Assembly: GCA_007988745.1 (NCBI GenBank)
Contig: BJUT01000033.1
Span: 1 to 45,699, forward strand
Length of the DNA: 45,699 nt
DNA from: Pseudoalteromonas atlantica
GTDB taxonomy: Bacteria; Pseudomonadota; Gammaproteobacteria; Enterobacterales; Alteromonadaceae
Direction: 5' to 3'
Shown here piece after piece: positions 27,505 through 36,920 of the stretch. A model generated the notes under the pieces. The model was not told the origin of the DNA and did not search any database. It worked only from the letters and a program-made list of their open reading frames with translations. The translations under genes were made by a program, and so were the position numbers. Position 1 is the first letter of the stretch, and each line of letters opens with the position of its first letter.

Positions 27505-28740
27505 TTAGGCTGCTAGCTTCCACACCACAAACGCAACAGCAAAACCAACCAAGTACACTAAGCCTAACCAGGTTAAGCTGCGCAATAGTACGCTGTGTTT
27601 AATGGCCGGCTCTGAGCGCACTAAACTAAAGTTAAGCCATGCAAAAACGGGGGTGGTGACAAAAGCAAGTGTCATGGCAAAGGTAAGCATTGGCCCCAGG
27701 GCCGATTTAAAAAATAAAATAACTGCCATACCGGCAAAGGCCTGCAGTACTAACCAAATATTTAAACTGTGTTTAGATTGCTTAAAACCAAGTAATTTAT
27801 GTGACTCGTTAAGTGTACGTGCGTAGCCATCAAGAACGGTGAGTGTAGTGCCAAACATACATAAAAAAGCAATGGCTGATACAAGCGGCCTTGCCCACTC
27901 GCCAATAGTCAGTGCATACATATCAATAAGCTGTTTAGCAAAGGCAACACCGCCAAGCTCAATACTGCTGCTTTGCCCGTATTGCACCAGCACACCTAAG
28001 CTAAAAAATACCAATGCTAAACAGGCTGTTAGCCAATAGCCTACGTTAAAATCGAATAAGCCTTGGCTTTTAGTAACCGTTTGCTGAGTTTGTTTTTCTT
28101 TAAGCCATAGCGAGCTAAGGGCTGAAATTTCAATGGGTGCTGGCATCCAGCCCATTAACGCGACCATAAAGCTCAGCATAGCCAACTCGTAAGGTGATGG
28201 GCCAATATAGTCAGCAGGAGCCATTGGGCCATTACTAAACGCGATAACCAGCGCAATAACAGTAGCAAGCGTTAATAGCCCCATAATGCCTTTAGCAACG
28301 CTGTCGAGCGCTTTAAAGTGCCCAAGTAATAAAATAGCTAAACACACGCCGAGCAATATCCAACACAGTAGCGTGACTTCTATCACTATTGGCAGCGCAT
28401 AATGCAGCAAGCTTGCAGTCAGTAATAACACCCCTGCGGTATTAACTATGGCGGCCAGTATATTTAAGCCAATAAAACTATAAAAATAGACAGGGCCTTT
28501 ATTTTTATAACCTTCTACTAAACTGTTTTTGGTTGCTAGGGTGTATTCCATACCAAAGCGAAAAAATGGGTACTTTAATACGTTAACAACGAGAATTAGC
28601 CAAAACAGTTGCCAGCCAAATAGCGCGCCAGCTTGAGTAGATGCAACTAAGTGAGAGCCGCCAATTGCTGCGGTTGCCATTAAGATACCAGGGCCTAGTG
28701 CGCCCAATCGAGATTTCCAAGAGGTGTGTGTTTGCTGCAT
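27505..28740 (-). CDS. Nramp-like transporter lacking canonical metal motifs
   Basis: 411-residue inner-membrane protein with about 11 hydrophobic segments, from the Nramp/LeuT-fold branch. In true Nramp metal transporters TM1 carries DPGN and TM6 carries MPH. Here the TM1 region reads GPGILMATAAIGGSH (16-30) and the TM6 region GWMPAPIEISALS (197-209). The Asp, Asn and Met ligands are therefore absent. It may carry another substrate, or another ion, and should not be called a manganese transporter on family name alone. A 10-bp AT-rich inverted repeat lies 34-58 bp upstream of the ATG, a candidate operator. The gene is followed by a palindromic terminator. Confidence 0.82.
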   Translation of the reverse strand: MQQTHTSWKSRLGALGPGILMATAAIGGSHLVASTQAGALFGWQLFWLILVVNVLKYPFFRFGMEYTLATKNSLVEGYKNKGPVYFYSFIGLNILAAIVNTAGVLLLTASLLHYALPIVIEVTLLCWILLGVCLAILLLGHFKALDSVAKGIMGLLTLATVIALVIAFSNGPMAPADYIGPSPYELAMLSFMVALMGWMPAPIEISALSSLWLKEKQTQQTVTKSQGLFDFNVGYWLTACLALVFFSLGVLVQYGQSSSIELGGVAFAKQLIDMYALTIGEWARPLVSAIAFLCMFGTTLTVLDGYARTLNESHKLLGFKQSKHSLNIWLVLQAFAGMAVILFFKSALGPMLTFAMTLAFVTTPVFAWLNFSLVRSEPAIKHSVLLRSLTWLGLVYLVGFAVAFVVWKLAA

Positions 28741-28773
28741 TAACTTCTCAAATTATGTGTGTTATTCGCTCTG

Positions 28774-28798
28774 GTTATTAATTTTCATAATTAATAAC
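28774..28798. promoter_or_regulatory. Candidate operator: 10-bp inverted repeat
   Basis: GTTATTAATT (28774-28783), spacer TTCAT, AATTAATAAC (28789-28798): a perfect dyad within 60 bp upstream of the Nramp-like ATG. Geometry suits a dimeric repressor. No known consensus was matched. Confidence 0.45.
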
Positions 28799-28835
28799 AC
28801 CGAAGGCTGCATAACTTACCTAAATTAAAGGCAAT

Positions 28836-28861
28836 AAAAAAGAGCCGTAAGGCTCTTTTTT
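28836..28861. terminator. hpf terminator
   Basis: Arms AAAAAAGAGCC (28836-28846) and GGCTCTTTTTT (28851-28861) with loop GTAA. On the minus strand it ends the hibernation factor gene, 22 bp past its stop. Confidence 0.85.
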
Positions 28862-28882
28862 ATAGTACTTTGGGACTAAATC

Positions 28883-29239
28883 TTATTTTAGTTCCATCTC
28901 TTGGATGATTTCGTGCGCTATCTCTGGCGTTGTGCTTACAGGCTTTTCGTGTAAATTTGCTTTTATTTGCCCTTTTCGATGTTTTAGTGCTGCATCGAGT
29001 TTTTTAGCTGCGCTTGCAATCGCCGGGTACATAACTTCGTTTTCCCCTTTTACCGATATACGCGCACCTTCGTAATTTGTGCTAATTTCTGCTTGGATTT
29101 TGTGATGCTCTTTAGACAATATAATGTCGAGTGCGATAAGTGATGGAAAGTGGCTCTCGATTTTTGAAAACTTTTCGTTGATATGCTCTCTAATAGAGTT
29201 AGTAACGTCTACATGGTGACCAGAAAGATTAATTTTCAT
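28883..29239 (-). CDS. hpf: Ribosome hibernation-promoting factor, HPF/YfiA family
   Basis: 118-residue protein that binds the 30S decoding region in stationary phase. MKINLSGHHVDVTNSIREHI and the beta-alpha-beta-beta-beta-alpha pattern (ALDIILSKEHHKIQAEI, then AIASAAKKLDAALKHRKGQIK) are typical. It is longer than E. coli HPF (95) and close to YfiA/RaiA (113): after residue 100 it has a tail KPVSTTPEIAHEIIQEMELK. So it may act like YfiA, which keeps ribosomes as inactive 70S, rather than as dimer-former; this is an inference from length. A MetJ-like sequence lies 159 bp upstream. Confidence 0.88.
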   Translation of the reverse strand: MKINLSGHHVDVTNSIREHINEKFSKIESHFPSLIALDIILSKEHHKIQAEISTNYEGARISVKGENEVMYPAIASAAKKLDAALKHRKGQIKANLHEKPVSTTPEIAHEIIQEMELK

Positions 29240-29373
29240 AGGGTATCCTTTTATTTGTTACCTCATAAATAGTATTGGGGGCTATTTAGATTAACACAAG
29301 GAAAAAGCACTGATTTTTGAAATTAATTTGTTACTTAAACTGATTTAAATTATAAGTTGTGCAAAGTTTATGC

Positions 29374-29396
29374 AAAGCCCATAAAGTATGGGCTTT
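29374..29396. terminator. ppnP terminator-like hairpin
   Basis: AAAGCCCATA (29374-29383), loop AAG, TATGGGCTTT (29387-29396). It lies 22 bp past the ppnP stop on the minus strand. The T run is short. Confidence 0.6.
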
Positions 29397-29397
29397 C

Positions 29398-29413
29398 AGA
29401 CGTCTAGCCTTTA
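29398..29413. promoter_or_regulatory. MetJ-box-like sequence upstream of hpf
   Basis: AGACGTCTAGCCTTTA: the first eight bases are the exact met-box consensus. The whole matches the metK operator in this window at 13 of 16 positions. It lies 159 bp from the hpf start and in the ppnP 3' region. This could be coincidence. Confidence 0.3.
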
Positions 29414-29417
29414 GCGT

Positions 29418-29732
29418 TTAGTCTGTGTACGAACAGCAATAGTCAGCAAAATCACTCACTTTTACTTTAAAGCTCACATTGGCATCAACATTAAATGATT
29501 CGCCTGCGATAAATGTTTTCCACTGCGTTTCTCCAGGTAATAAAATGTCCCACTGGCCGCCTAATAGCTCCATTAATTCTTTTTTACTGGTGTCAAATAC
29601 AAATTCACCTGGTTGCATAAAACCTAGCGTTTTGGTTGTGCCATCGTTAAATACCACGGTACGGCTTGATACTTTACCGTCAAAATACACGTTCGCTTTT
29701 TTAATTACGCTTACATTTTCAAACTGAGACAT
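29418..29732 (-). CDS. ppnP: Pyrimidine/purine nucleoside phosphorylase
   Basis: 104-residue cupin-like protein of the YaiE/DUF1255 family, which phosphorolyses a broad set of nucleosides to base and ribose-1-phosphate. Recognisable parts are [34 protein letters not shown] and [23 protein letters not shown] 29732 ([12 protein letters not shown]) has AGGAG upstream; the GTG two codons before is inside the ribosome-binding area. The C-terminus YCCSYTD matches the family's typical aromatic ending. Confidence 0.92.
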   Translation of the reverse strand: MSQFENVSVIKKANVYFDGKVSSRTVVFNDGTTKTLGFMQPGEFVFDTSKKELMELLGGQWDILLPGETQWKTFIAGESFNVDANVSFKVKVSDFADYCCSYTD

Positions 29733-29936
29733 CCTCACTCCTGTTGTATTATTTTATTTAATCGGCCACCACCTTGCCTGATAGGTCATAGCCTTGCAAG
29801 AAAAGCGCTGTGAAAATTACTCATCTGAAATTAAAACTCAAAAGGCTTTAAGCCAAAAAAGTACTACGTATTTCAAGCAGTGTGATTCAAGTATCTTAAG
29901 GCTACTACGCCACTTTATAACTCAGTTAGCAAACAA

Positions 29937-29971
29937 AAAAGCCCGCCCTGTTTTACACAGGGCGGGCTTTT
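29937..29971 (-). terminator. tkt terminator
   Basis: Arms GCCCGCCCTGT (29941-29951) and ACAGGGCGGGC (29957-29967) flanked by A and T runs. On the minus strand this ends the transketolase gene, about 20 bp past its stop. Confidence 0.88.
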
Positions 29972-29989
29972 AAATATTAAAGCTAACTA

Positions 29990-31981
29990 TTAAAACAGTT
30001 CGTTTGCTTTATTTACAATGTTCTCTACTGTAAAGCCAAAGTGCTCAAACAGCTCACCAGCAGGTGCCGACTCACCAAAGGTAGTCATACCTACTACTGC
30101 GCCATTTAGGCCCACGTACTTGTACCAGTAATCAGCAATACCTGCTTCTACTGCTACGCGGCGTGTAACGGCTGCCGGTAGTACGCTTTCTTTGTACTGT
30201 GCGCTTTGCTCTTCAAATACATCAGTACATGGCATAGATACAACACGTACCTTTTTACCTTGGCTGCGTAGCTCTGTTGCAGAGTCTTGTGCTAGTTGCA
30301 CCTCAGAACCTGTTGCCATAATAATTAGCTCTGGCTCGCCGTCACAGCTAAGGATGTAACCACCCTTTTTAACATCTGCTAATTGCTGAGCGTCACGCGC
30401 TTGTTGCTCAAGACCTTGGCGAGTAAAGATAAGTGACGTAGGACCGTCTTTACGCTCAATAGCTTGTTGCCATGCAATTGCCGACTCAACTTGGTCACAC
30501 GGGCGCCAGTTGTATAAGTTTGGCGTTAAACGCATGCTCGCAATTTGCTCTACCGGTTGGTGAGTTGGACCATCTTCACCTAGGCCGATTGAATCGTGCG
30601 TGTAAACAAAAATGCTTGGTTGCTTCATTAGTGCAGCCATACGTACCGCATTTTTTGCGTATTCAACAAACATTAAGAACGTTGCACCGTAAGGAATAAA
30701 GCCTTTATGAAGGGCAATACCATTCATAATTGCCGACATACCAAACTCACGTACACCGTAGTAAACGTAGTTACCGCTTGCATCGTCTGCAGTTAGCCCT
30801 TTAGAGCCATCCCAAATTGTTAAGTTTGAGCCAGCTAAATCGGCTGAGCCACCCATGAATTCTGGTAATAACGGGCCAAATGCATTTAATGCATTTTGCG
30901 ACGCTTTACGAGATGCAGGATTTGCAGGGTTTGCTTGTAGTTGCTCTATGTATGCTTGAGATTTTTCAGCCCAATCGCCTGGAAGTTCGTTGTTAATACG
31001 GCGCTTATATTCAGCTGCAAGCTCTGGGTATGCTTTTGCGTATGCTGCAAATTTTTCGTCCCAGCTAGATTCAAGCTGTTGACCTTTTTCTTTGCTATCC
31101 CACTGTGCGTAAATATCATCAGGGATTTCAAATGCACCACCAGACCAGCCTAAAAATTCGCGAGACGCTGTAATTTCGTCATCACCTAATGGCGCGCCGT
31201 GACAATCGTGGCTACCAGATTTATTAGGTGAACCGTAACCAATCACTGTTTTACAACAAATTAGTGATGGTTTGTCAGTAACACTTTGAGCCTCTGCTAT
31301 TGCAGCACTAACAGCATCGCTGTCGTGGCCATCAACGTCACTTATTACATGCCAGCCGTATGCTTTAAAGCGTGCCGGTGTATCGTCGCTAAACCAACCT
31401 TCTACTTCACCATCGATTGAAATACCGTTGTCATCCCAAAAAGCCACTAACTTGCCAAGGCCTAATGTGCCAGCAAGTGAACATGCTTCATGAGAAATAC
31501 CTTCCATTAAACAACCATCACCCATAAATGCATACGTGTAGTGATCAACAATGTCGTGGCCTTCACGGTTAAATTGTGCAGCAAGCGCTTTTTCAGCAAT
31601 CGCCATACCTACCGCGTTTGTGATCCCCTGACCTAGTGGGCCCGTAGTAGTTTCAATTCCTGGTGCATAACCGTACTCAGGATGGCCTGGCGTTTTAGAA
31701 TGCATTTGACGGAAGTTTTTAATTTCATCAAGTGGTAAGTCGTAACCAGTTAGGTGCAATAGAGAATAGATAAGCATTGAACCGTGGCCATTTGAAAGAA
31801 TAAATCTGTCACGGTCAGCCCACTCTGGATTAGTTGGATTATGCTTTAGATAATCGCGCCATAATACTTCTGCGATATCGGCCATGCCCATTGGGGCTCC
31901 AGGGTGGCCAGATTTGGCCTTTTGTACTGCGTCCATTGACAAGACGCGAATAGCATTTGCAAGTTCTTTGCGAGATGGCAT
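29990..31981 (-). CDS. tkt: Transketolase
   Basis: Thiamine-diphosphate enzyme of the non-oxidative pentose phosphate pathway, exchanging two-carbon units between ketose and aldose phosphates. 663 residues, the usual length. Catalytic-domain motifs are [38 protein letters not shown], the ThDP-binding [19 protein letters not shown], and the pyrimidine-domain [19 protein letters not shown]. The C-terminal domain ends [16 protein letters not shown]. Its neighbour rpiA, 3 kb away, works in the same pathway. The 304-bp gap upstream separates it divergently from metK. Confidence 0.97.
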   Translation of the reverse strand: MPSRKELANAIRVLSMDAVQKAKSGHPGAPMGMADIAEVLWRDYLKHNPTNPEWADRDRFILSNGHGSMLIYSLLHLTGYDLPLDEIKNFRQMHSKTPGHPEYGYAPGIETTTGPLGQGITNAVGMAIAEKALAAQFNREGHDIVDHYTYAFMGDGCLMEGISHEACSLAGTLGLGKLVAFWDDNGISIDGEVEGWFSDDTPARFKAYGWHVISDVDGHDSDAVSAAIAEAQSVTDKPSLICCKTVIGYGSPNKSGSHDCHGAPLGDDEITASREFLGWSGGAFEIPDDIYAQWDSKEKGQQLESSWDEKFAAYAKAYPELAAEYKRRINNELPGDWAEKSQAYIEQLQANPANPASRKASQNALNAFGPLLPEFMGGSADLAGSNLTIWDGSKGLTADDASGNYVYYGVREFGMSAIMNGIALHKGFIPYGATFLMFVEYAKNAVRMAALMKQPSIFVYTHDSIGLGEDGPTHQPVEQIASMRLTPNLYNWRPCDQVESAIAWQQAIERKDGPTSLIFTRQGLEQQARDAQQLADVKKGGYILSCDGEPELIIMATGSEVQLAQDSATELRSQGKKVRVVSMPCTDVFEEQSAQYKESVLPAAVTRRVAVEAGIADYWYKYVGLNGAVVGMTTFGESAPAGELFEHFGFTVENIVNKANELF

Positions 31982-32285
31982 GAATTCTCCTACCTTTATG
32001 TGTATTTGCGCGGGTACTTATGTGTTCGTTAATACCCTTAAGTAACTTAAGAGCTGTTATAGCAACCATTCTTACTTAATGTAGGTGCAGTGTGCAATTA
32101 AAAACCCTATAAAAATGGGCTATTATGAATATTTTTTAAGACCAAAAAGTTATTACTCATTTTATTTAGACGTCTAGGCGTAAAAACACTATGCAAGGTG
32201 TTTTGTTTTAGATAAAATACGCCCCTTAATTTTTTAGCGCTAATACCGACGTTTGTGAAGCGCAATATTTGTGAGCAGAAATACA
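31982..32285. other. Divergent tkt / metK promoter region
   Basis: 304 bp of AT-rich DNA. A MetJ operator is at 32168-32183, and a promoter-like GATAAAAT sits at about 32212-32219. I see no SAM riboswitch-type structure and no ORF. Confidence 0.6.
32168..32183 (+). promoter_or_regulatory. MetJ operator (tandem met boxes) of metK
   Basis: AGACGTCT is an exact met box, followed directly by AGGCGTAA, a weaker second box in the usual 8-bp register. It lies 103 bp upstream of the metK ATG, consistent with repression by MetJ with S-adenosylmethionine. Confidence 0.82.
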
Positions 32286-33437
32286 ATGGCAAAACATTTA
32301 TTTACTTCTGAATCTGTTTCTGAAGGTCATCCGGATAAAATCGCCGATCAAATCTCTGATGCGGTACTTGATGCTATCCTAGAGCAAGACTCTCATGCCC
32401 GTGTTGCGTGCGAAACTTACGTAAAAACCGGTATGGTTATGGTTGGTGGTGAAATTACCACTAGCGCATGGGTTGATATTGAAGAAATTACACGTAAAAC
32501 AGTACGTGAAATTGGCTACACGCATTCAGACATGGGTTTCGATGCAGACTCGTGTGCAATTTTAAACACAATTGGTAAGCAGTCTCCTGATATTAACCAA
32601 GGTGTTGACCGTACTAGCCCAGAAGAACAAGGTGCTGGCGACCAAGGCCTTATGTTTGGTTATGCATGTAATGAAACAGAAGTACTAATGCCTGCGCCAA
32701 TTACTTACTCACACCGTTTAGTACAGCGCCAAGCGCAAGTACGTAAAAGCGGCGAGCTTAACTGGTTACGCCCAGATGCAAAATCTCAAGTAACTTTTGC
32801 ATACGAAAACGGCAAGCCAGTAGGTATTGATGCAGTTGTGCTTTCTACTCAGCACGCAGAAGAAATTTCGCAAAATGACTTAGTAGAAGCCGTGATGGAA
32901 ACCATCATTAAGCCAGTACTTCCTGCCGAGCTTATTACTAGCGCGACTAAATTTTTCATTAACCCAACGGGTCGCTTTGTAATTGGCGGACCAATGGGCG
33001 ACTGTGGTTTAACGGGTCGTAAAATCATCGTAGATACATACGGTGGTATGGCACGTCACGGTGGTGGTGCTTTCTCAGGTAAAGATCCATCAAAAGTTGA
33101 CCGCTCAGCTGCATACGCTGCACGTTACGTAGCTAAAAACGTAGTGGCTGCAGGCCTTGCTGATAAGTGTGAGCTACAAGTATCTTACGCAATTGGTGTA
33201 GCAGAGCCTACCTCTATCAGCGTTGAAACCTTTGGTACAAGCAAGCTTGAAGAAGGTCGTTTAATTGAGCTTATTCGTGAGCACTTTGACCTACGCCCTT
33301 ACGGCTTAATTCAAATGCTTGATTTAGAGCGTCCAATTTACCAACCAACAGCGGCATACGGTCACTTTGGTCGTGACGAATTCCCATGGGAACGTACAGA
33401 TAAAGCAGACGCACTTCGCGCAGCTGCTGGCCTATAA
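32286..33437 (+). CDS. metK: S-adenosylmethionine synthetase
   Basis: MetK makes S-adenosylmethionine from methionine and ATP. 383 residues. Family signatures are [35 protein letters not shown], and the P-loop-like [19 protein letters not shown]. The ATG at 32286 (MAKHLFTS) matches the family start; a GTG five codons upstream is the longer alternative. It has a MetJ operator upstream and its own terminator. Confidence 0.97.
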   Translation: MAKHLFTSESVSEGHPDKIADQISDAVLDAILEQDSHARVACETYVKTGMVMVGGEITTSAWVDIEEITRKTVREIGYTHSDMGFDADSCAILNTIGKQSPDINQGVDRTSPEEQGAGDQGLMFGYACNETEVLMPAPITYSHRLVQRQAQVRKSGELNWLRPDAKSQVTFAYENGKPVGIDAVVLSTQHAEEISQNDLVEAVMETIIKPVLPAELITSATKFFINPTGRFVIGGPMGDCGLTGRKIIVDTYGGMARHGGGAFSGKDPSKVDRSAAYAARYVAKNVVAAGLADKCELQVSYAIGVAEPTSISVETFGTSKLEEGRLIELIREHFDLRPYGLIQMLDLERPIYQPTAAYGHFGRDEFPWERTDKADALRAAAGL

Positions 33438-33460
33438 GCCAAAATGCATTAAATAATAAA

Positions 33461-33484
33461 CGGCCCTTTTAAGGGCCGTTTTTA
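33461..33484 (+). terminator. metK terminator
   Basis: Arms AACGGCCCTT and AAGGGCCGTT with a short TT loop, then TTTA, about 25 bp past the metK stop. Confidence 0.85.
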
Positions 33485-33745
33485 TATCTAAAGCAAAGAC
33501 TAATTATGCGCTTTATATCAATTGCATTAATTTAGTTGTTTATGATAGCACCCAAAAAATAGTGCAATAACAAAGCAATTTACGGCGTACAGTTATTTTA
33601 TATAAATAATTTTAACGCAGTCAGTGCGCTATTTAATACGCTAAACTAATCGTGTTTTGAATTAAATTGGTATTAGCTAGCCCTCGAATTTCGCACGGTT
33701 TTAGGTATATACTCTTTGTATAATAAAAGCTTAAGGGATAAGTAA
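33485..33745. other. AT-rich spacer with a -10 element
   Basis: Most of the 308-bp gap between metK and the next gene. TATAAT at 33719-33724 is 21 bp before the ATG and may be its -10; no good -35 is seen. ATTGGTAT at 33666-33673 resembles the end of the palindromic repeat at 42160-42307. 6S RNA often sits next to the 5-formyl-THF cyclo-ligase gene, but I see no sequence like it here. Confidence 0.4.
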
Positions 33746-34288
33746 ATGGCCAATAATTTTCGCGTTATGTTTGTAGGACTCGCCGAGGGCACTGAGGCTA
33801 AAACGGCCTGCGTAAATTTAGCAAGTAAGCTAAAAACGTCTGAAGATAAAGTAACTCAGTTTTTTAATGGCAAAGCACTCTTTGCACCTAGCAATAAAGA
33901 CAAAGCCTTAAAGCAGGCCAAATTACTGGCAAGCCTAGGCATTAAAAGTAAGTTACAAGCCACTGGTGAGCTACCCACTCAAAGCCCTAGCGCAGCTAGT
34001 CAGCGTGATGAACGGATTTTTGATGCCCTTGATTACATAACGAGCAGCCTGATCCGCCTAGAAGAAAAGCTAGAAGAGCTAGAACAAAGGCTTCCAACCA
34101 ATGAGCTAAAAAGCCCTACAGACGAAAGCGATGACTGGCAAGAAGATGAGCTTATGCTTGACGAGCAGCTCGATGAACCTGTTAAAACGCGTAGCAATAT
34201 TTTGTTATATTCACTGATTGCCACCGCCGTTTTACTACTTATTGTGCTTGCTGTTTACTTAGCTTTTCCTGATTTAGTGTCTATTTAA
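33746..34288 (+). CDS. Tail-anchored membrane protein of unknown function
   Basis: 180 residues, not recognised. Residues 1-72 look like a small alpha/beta domain: FRVMFVGLAEG (strand), a helix through KTACVNLASKL and EDKVTQFF, KALFAPSNKDKA, helix LKQAKLLASLGI, strand KSKLQAT. The pattern recalls the ribosomal L7/L12 C-terminal fold. A coiled coil (about 95-116, IRLEEKLEELEQRL) and an acidic stretch (DESDDWQEDELMLDEQLDE) follow. A single C-terminal membrane segment lies at about 150-173. RBS AAGGGA precedes the ATG. It is 20 bp upstream of the cyclo-ligase gene and probably co-transcribed. Confidence 0.75.
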   Translation: MANNFRVMFVGLAEGTEAKTACVNLASKLKTSEDKVTQFFNGKALFAPSNKDKALKQAKLLASLGIKSKLQATGELPTQSPSAASQRDERIFDALDYITSSLIRLEEKLEELEQRLPTNELKSPTDESDDWQEDELMLDEQLDEPVKTRSNILLYSLIATAVLLLIVLAVYLAFPDLVSI

Positions 34289-34307
34289 TCAAAGGTGCGT
34301 AATTACA

Positions 34308-34904
34308 ATGAGCAATAAACGTACACACATACGCCAATCTATTCGCCAATTACGCAATAATCTATCAAAAAAACAGCAAGAAAAAGCCGCGGCACAGTTA
34401 AAGTTGAATTTTACTCAACAGCTAAATAGCGATAAAACAGCCTCACAAAAACATATAGCCATTTACTTTAGTAACGATGGAGAATTAGATACATCATTGT
34501 TAATTAATGAGTTATGGCAACAAGGCCATACCCTTTACTTACCCGTTATACACCCATTTAATGGGGCTACTTTGCTGTTTCAACGCTATGAAAAAAACTC
34601 ACCCATGAGGGCAAATCGCTATGGTATCTTGGAGCCTAAGCTGAACTGCTCTCAAATATGCCCATTAACTGATTTAGATTACTTACTGATGCCACTTGTA
34701 GCATTTGATAATCAAGGTAATCGATTAGGAATGGGGGGTGGATTTTACGATAAAACACTGGCGCAATTACACGCTTACAATTGGCAAAAACCGCAACTTA
34801 TAGGCTTAGCACATAGCTGCCAAAAAGTAGATGCACTGCCAATTGAATCGTGGGATGTTCCACTTAAAACCATTATTACTCCCGATAAAATTTATCACTG
34901 GTAA
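34308..34904 (+). CDS. fau: 5-formyltetrahydrofolate cyclo-ligase
   Basis: 198-residue enzyme converting 5-formyl-THF to 5,10-methenyl-THF with ATP (YgfA/Fau/MTHFS). The conserved glycine-rich motif GMGGGFYDKTLAQ is present, as is the N-terminal basic helix SIRQLRNNLSKKQQEKAA and the ending PLKTIITPDKIYHW. It fits with serA and metK nearby: serine supplies one-carbon units to folate. E. coli has ygfA near serA and rpiA too. No 6S RNA gene is found upstream. Confidence 0.93.
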   Translation: MSNKRTHIRQSIRQLRNNLSKKQQEKAAAQLKLNFTQQLNSDKTASQKHIAIYFSNDGELDTSLLINELWQQGHTLYLPVIHPFNGATLLFQRYEKNSPMRANRYGILEPKLNCSQICPLTDLDYLLMPLVAFDNQGNRLGMGGGFYDKTLAQLHAYNWQKPQLIGLAHSCQKVDALPIESWDVPLKTIITPDKIYHW

Positions 34905-34941
34905 TAAACACCCACTACACATTTGAAATATGAGCATAACA

Positions 34942-35595
34942 ATGACGCAAGACGAATTAAAAAAAGCAGCTGCGTGGGCTGCACTCGAGTTTGTAAAAGA
35001 AAACACCATTGTTGGTGTGGGGACAGGCTCTACCGTAAATCATTTTATTGATGCCCTAGGCACAGTAAAAGACACCATAACGGGTGCGGTATCTAGCTCT
35101 GAGGCTTCAACAGCGCGTTTACACGCGTTAGGTATTGAAGTGTTTGAGCTAAACGATGTAGATGCTCTTGATGTATACGTAGACGGCGCAGATGAAATTA
35201 ATGCCCAAAACGAAATGATCAAAGGCGGCGGCGCAGCACTTACCCGCGAAAAAATAGTCGCAGCCGTTGCAAAACAATTTGTTTGTATTGTTGATGACAC
35301 AAAATTAGTAGATACATTGGGTGATTTTCCGCTTCCGGTAGAAGTTATACCCATGGCACGCAGCTACGTAGCGCGTGAATTATTAAAACTTGGTGGCGAC
35401 CCTGTGTACCGCCAAGGCGTAGTAACCGATAACGGTAACGTTATTTTAGATGTACACAATTTAAGTATTAGTAATGCCAAACAACTTGAAACACAAATTA
35501 ATTCAATTGTTGGCGTAGTTACCAACGGCCTATTTGCGATGCGCGGCGCTGATAAAGTGATTATCGGCACTAAAAATGGGCCACAAATTAAATAG
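34942..35595 (+). CDS. rpiA: Ribose-5-phosphate isomerase A
   Basis: Interconverts ribulose-5-phosphate and ribose-5-phosphate. 217 residues. Motifs include [42 protein letters not shown] and [12 protein letters not shown] choose the second ATG (34942, [10 protein letters not shown]), which matches the E. coli protein exactly at its start; an ATG four codons earlier (34930) has no better ribosome site. It runs 9 bp before serA, so rpiA-serA are one operon, the same pair as in E. coli but in the same orientation here. Confidence 0.96.
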   Translation: MTQDELKKAAAWAALEFVKENTIVGVGTGSTVNHFIDALGTVKDTITGAVSSSEASTARLHALGIEVFELNDVDALDVYVDGADEINAQNEMIKGGGAALTREKIVAAVAKQFVCIVDDTKLVDTLGDFPLPVEVIPMARSYVARELLKLGGDPVYRQGVVTDNGNVILDVHNLSISNAKQLETQINSIVGVVTNGLFAMRGADKVIIGTKNGPQIK

Positions 35596-35604
35596 GATGA
35601 GGTT

Positions 35605-36834
35605 ATGAGTAAGGTATCGTTAGCAAAAGACAAAATTAAAATTCTCTTGCTTGAAGGTGTTCACCAAAGCGCTGTAGAAACGCTTAAACGTAATGGTTAC
35701 AGCAACATCGACTACGTAAAAACATCGCTACCTGAGGACGAACTTAAAGAGCGTATTAAAGATGTGCACTTTGTAGGGCTTCGTTCTCGTACTCATATTA
35801 ACCAAGCAGTTTTAGACTCAGCTGAAAAGCTAGTAGCCATTGGTTGTTTTTGTATTGGTACTAACCAAGTTGACTTAAACTCAGCTCGAGAGCGCGGTAT
35901 TGCAGTATTTAATGCACCGTTTTCAAACACTCGTTCAGTGGCTGAACTTGTACTTGGCGAAATACTATTACTATTACGTGGTATTCCAGAGCGTAATGCA
36001 GCAGCGCACCGTGGCGGCTGGTTAAAAACAGCAACCGGCTCGTTTGAAGCGCGCGGTAAAACGCTCGGGATTATTGGTTACGGCCACATAGGTACCCAGC
36101 TTGGTATTATGGCTGAAAACATAGGTATGAACGTAGAGTATTACGACATTGAAGATAAGCTCTCTTTAGGTAATGCAACACAAATTCATAACCTAACACA
36201 GCTTTTACAGCGCGCTGATATTATTAGTTTACACGTACCAGAAACACCGCAAACTAAAAACCTAATTGGCACAGCAGAACTTGCCGTAATGAAGCAAGGA
36301 TCAATACTAATTAACGCTTCACGCGGTACTGTAGTGGATATTGATGCACTTGCCGAAGCACTTAGCGAGAAAAAGCTAAGCGGCGCAGCTATTGATGTAT
36401 TCCCTGTTGAGCCAAAATCTAACGAAGAAGAATTTGTATCGCCACTGCGTGAATTCGACAACGTTATTTTAACGCCGCACATTGGTGGTTCAACCCAAGA
36501 AGCGCAAGAAAACATTGGTATTGAAGTAGCCGGTAAATTAGCTAAATACTCAGATAATGGTTCAACTATTACAGCGGTTAACTTCCCTGAGGTTTCGCTA
36601 CCAGAGCTTGCTAACCGTAGCCGCTTATTGCACGTACACCACAACCGCCCTGGCGTACTTACGCAAATTAACCAAGCATTTGCCCAGCACGGTATTAACA
36701 TTGCCGCTCAGTACTTACAAACTGATGAATCAATTGGTTATGTAGTTATTGACGTAGATACCGATCAGTCAGAAGTTGCACTTAAAGAGCTAAGTGCAGT
36801 AGAAGGTACAATTAGAGCGCGTATTCTTCACTAA
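35605..36834 (+). CDS. serA: D-3-phosphoglycerate dehydrogenase
   Basis: First enzyme of serine synthesis, oxidising 3-phosphoglycerate with NAD. 409 residues, close to E. coli SerA (410). The NAD-binding loop is IIGYGHIGTQLGIMAEN. Catalytic residues include the Arg of INASRGTVVD, the Glu of the PVEPKSNEEEF region and the His of LTPHIGGST. A C-terminal ACT domain (about 335-409, LLHVHHNRPGVLTQINQAF) gives feedback control by serine. RBS AGGATGAGG precedes the ATG. It ends with a long palindromic terminator. Confidence 0.97.
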   Translation: MSKVSLAKDKIKILLLEGVHQSAVETLKRNGYSNIDYVKTSLPEDELKERIKDVHFVGLRSRTHINQAVLDSAEKLVAIGCFCIGTNQVDLNSARERGIAVFNAPFSNTRSVAELVLGEILLLLRGIPERNAAAHRGGWLKTATGSFEARGKTLGIIGYGHIGTQLGIMAENIGMNVEYYDIEDKLSLGNATQIHNLTQLLQRADIISLHVPETPQTKNLIGTAELAVMKQGSILINASRGTVVDIDALAEALSEKKLSGAAIDVFPVEPKSNEEEFVSPLREFDNVILTPHIGGSTQEAQENIGIEVAGKLAKYSDNGSTITAVNFPEVSLPELANRSRLLHVHHNRPGVLTQINQAFAQHGINIAAQYLQTDESIGYVVIDVDTDQSEVALKELSAVEGTIRARILH

Positions 36835-36852
36835 GCTATCAGCTAAAATAAT

Positions 36853-36888
36853 AAAAGCCGTACTTGATTAATCAAGTACGGCTTTTTT
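36853..36888 (+). terminator. serA terminator
   Basis: AAAAGCCGTACTTGAT pairs with ATCAAGTACGGCTTTT (loop TA), followed by TT. It may also stop the convergent gene at 36921. Confidence 0.9.
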
Positions 36889-36920
36889 GTATTAAACTGG
36901 CTGGTGAGAGCTGTTCGCTA

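Noticed and set aside
31982..32285. SAM riboswitch before metK
   Set aside because: No riboswitch-like stems seen; a MetJ operator explains regulation, as usual in gammaproteobacteria.
33438..34307. 6S RNA (ssrS) near the 5-formyl-THF cyclo-ligase gene
   Set aside because: The gaps hold no long imperfect hairpin with a central bubble; the 20-bp gap directly upstream is too short.
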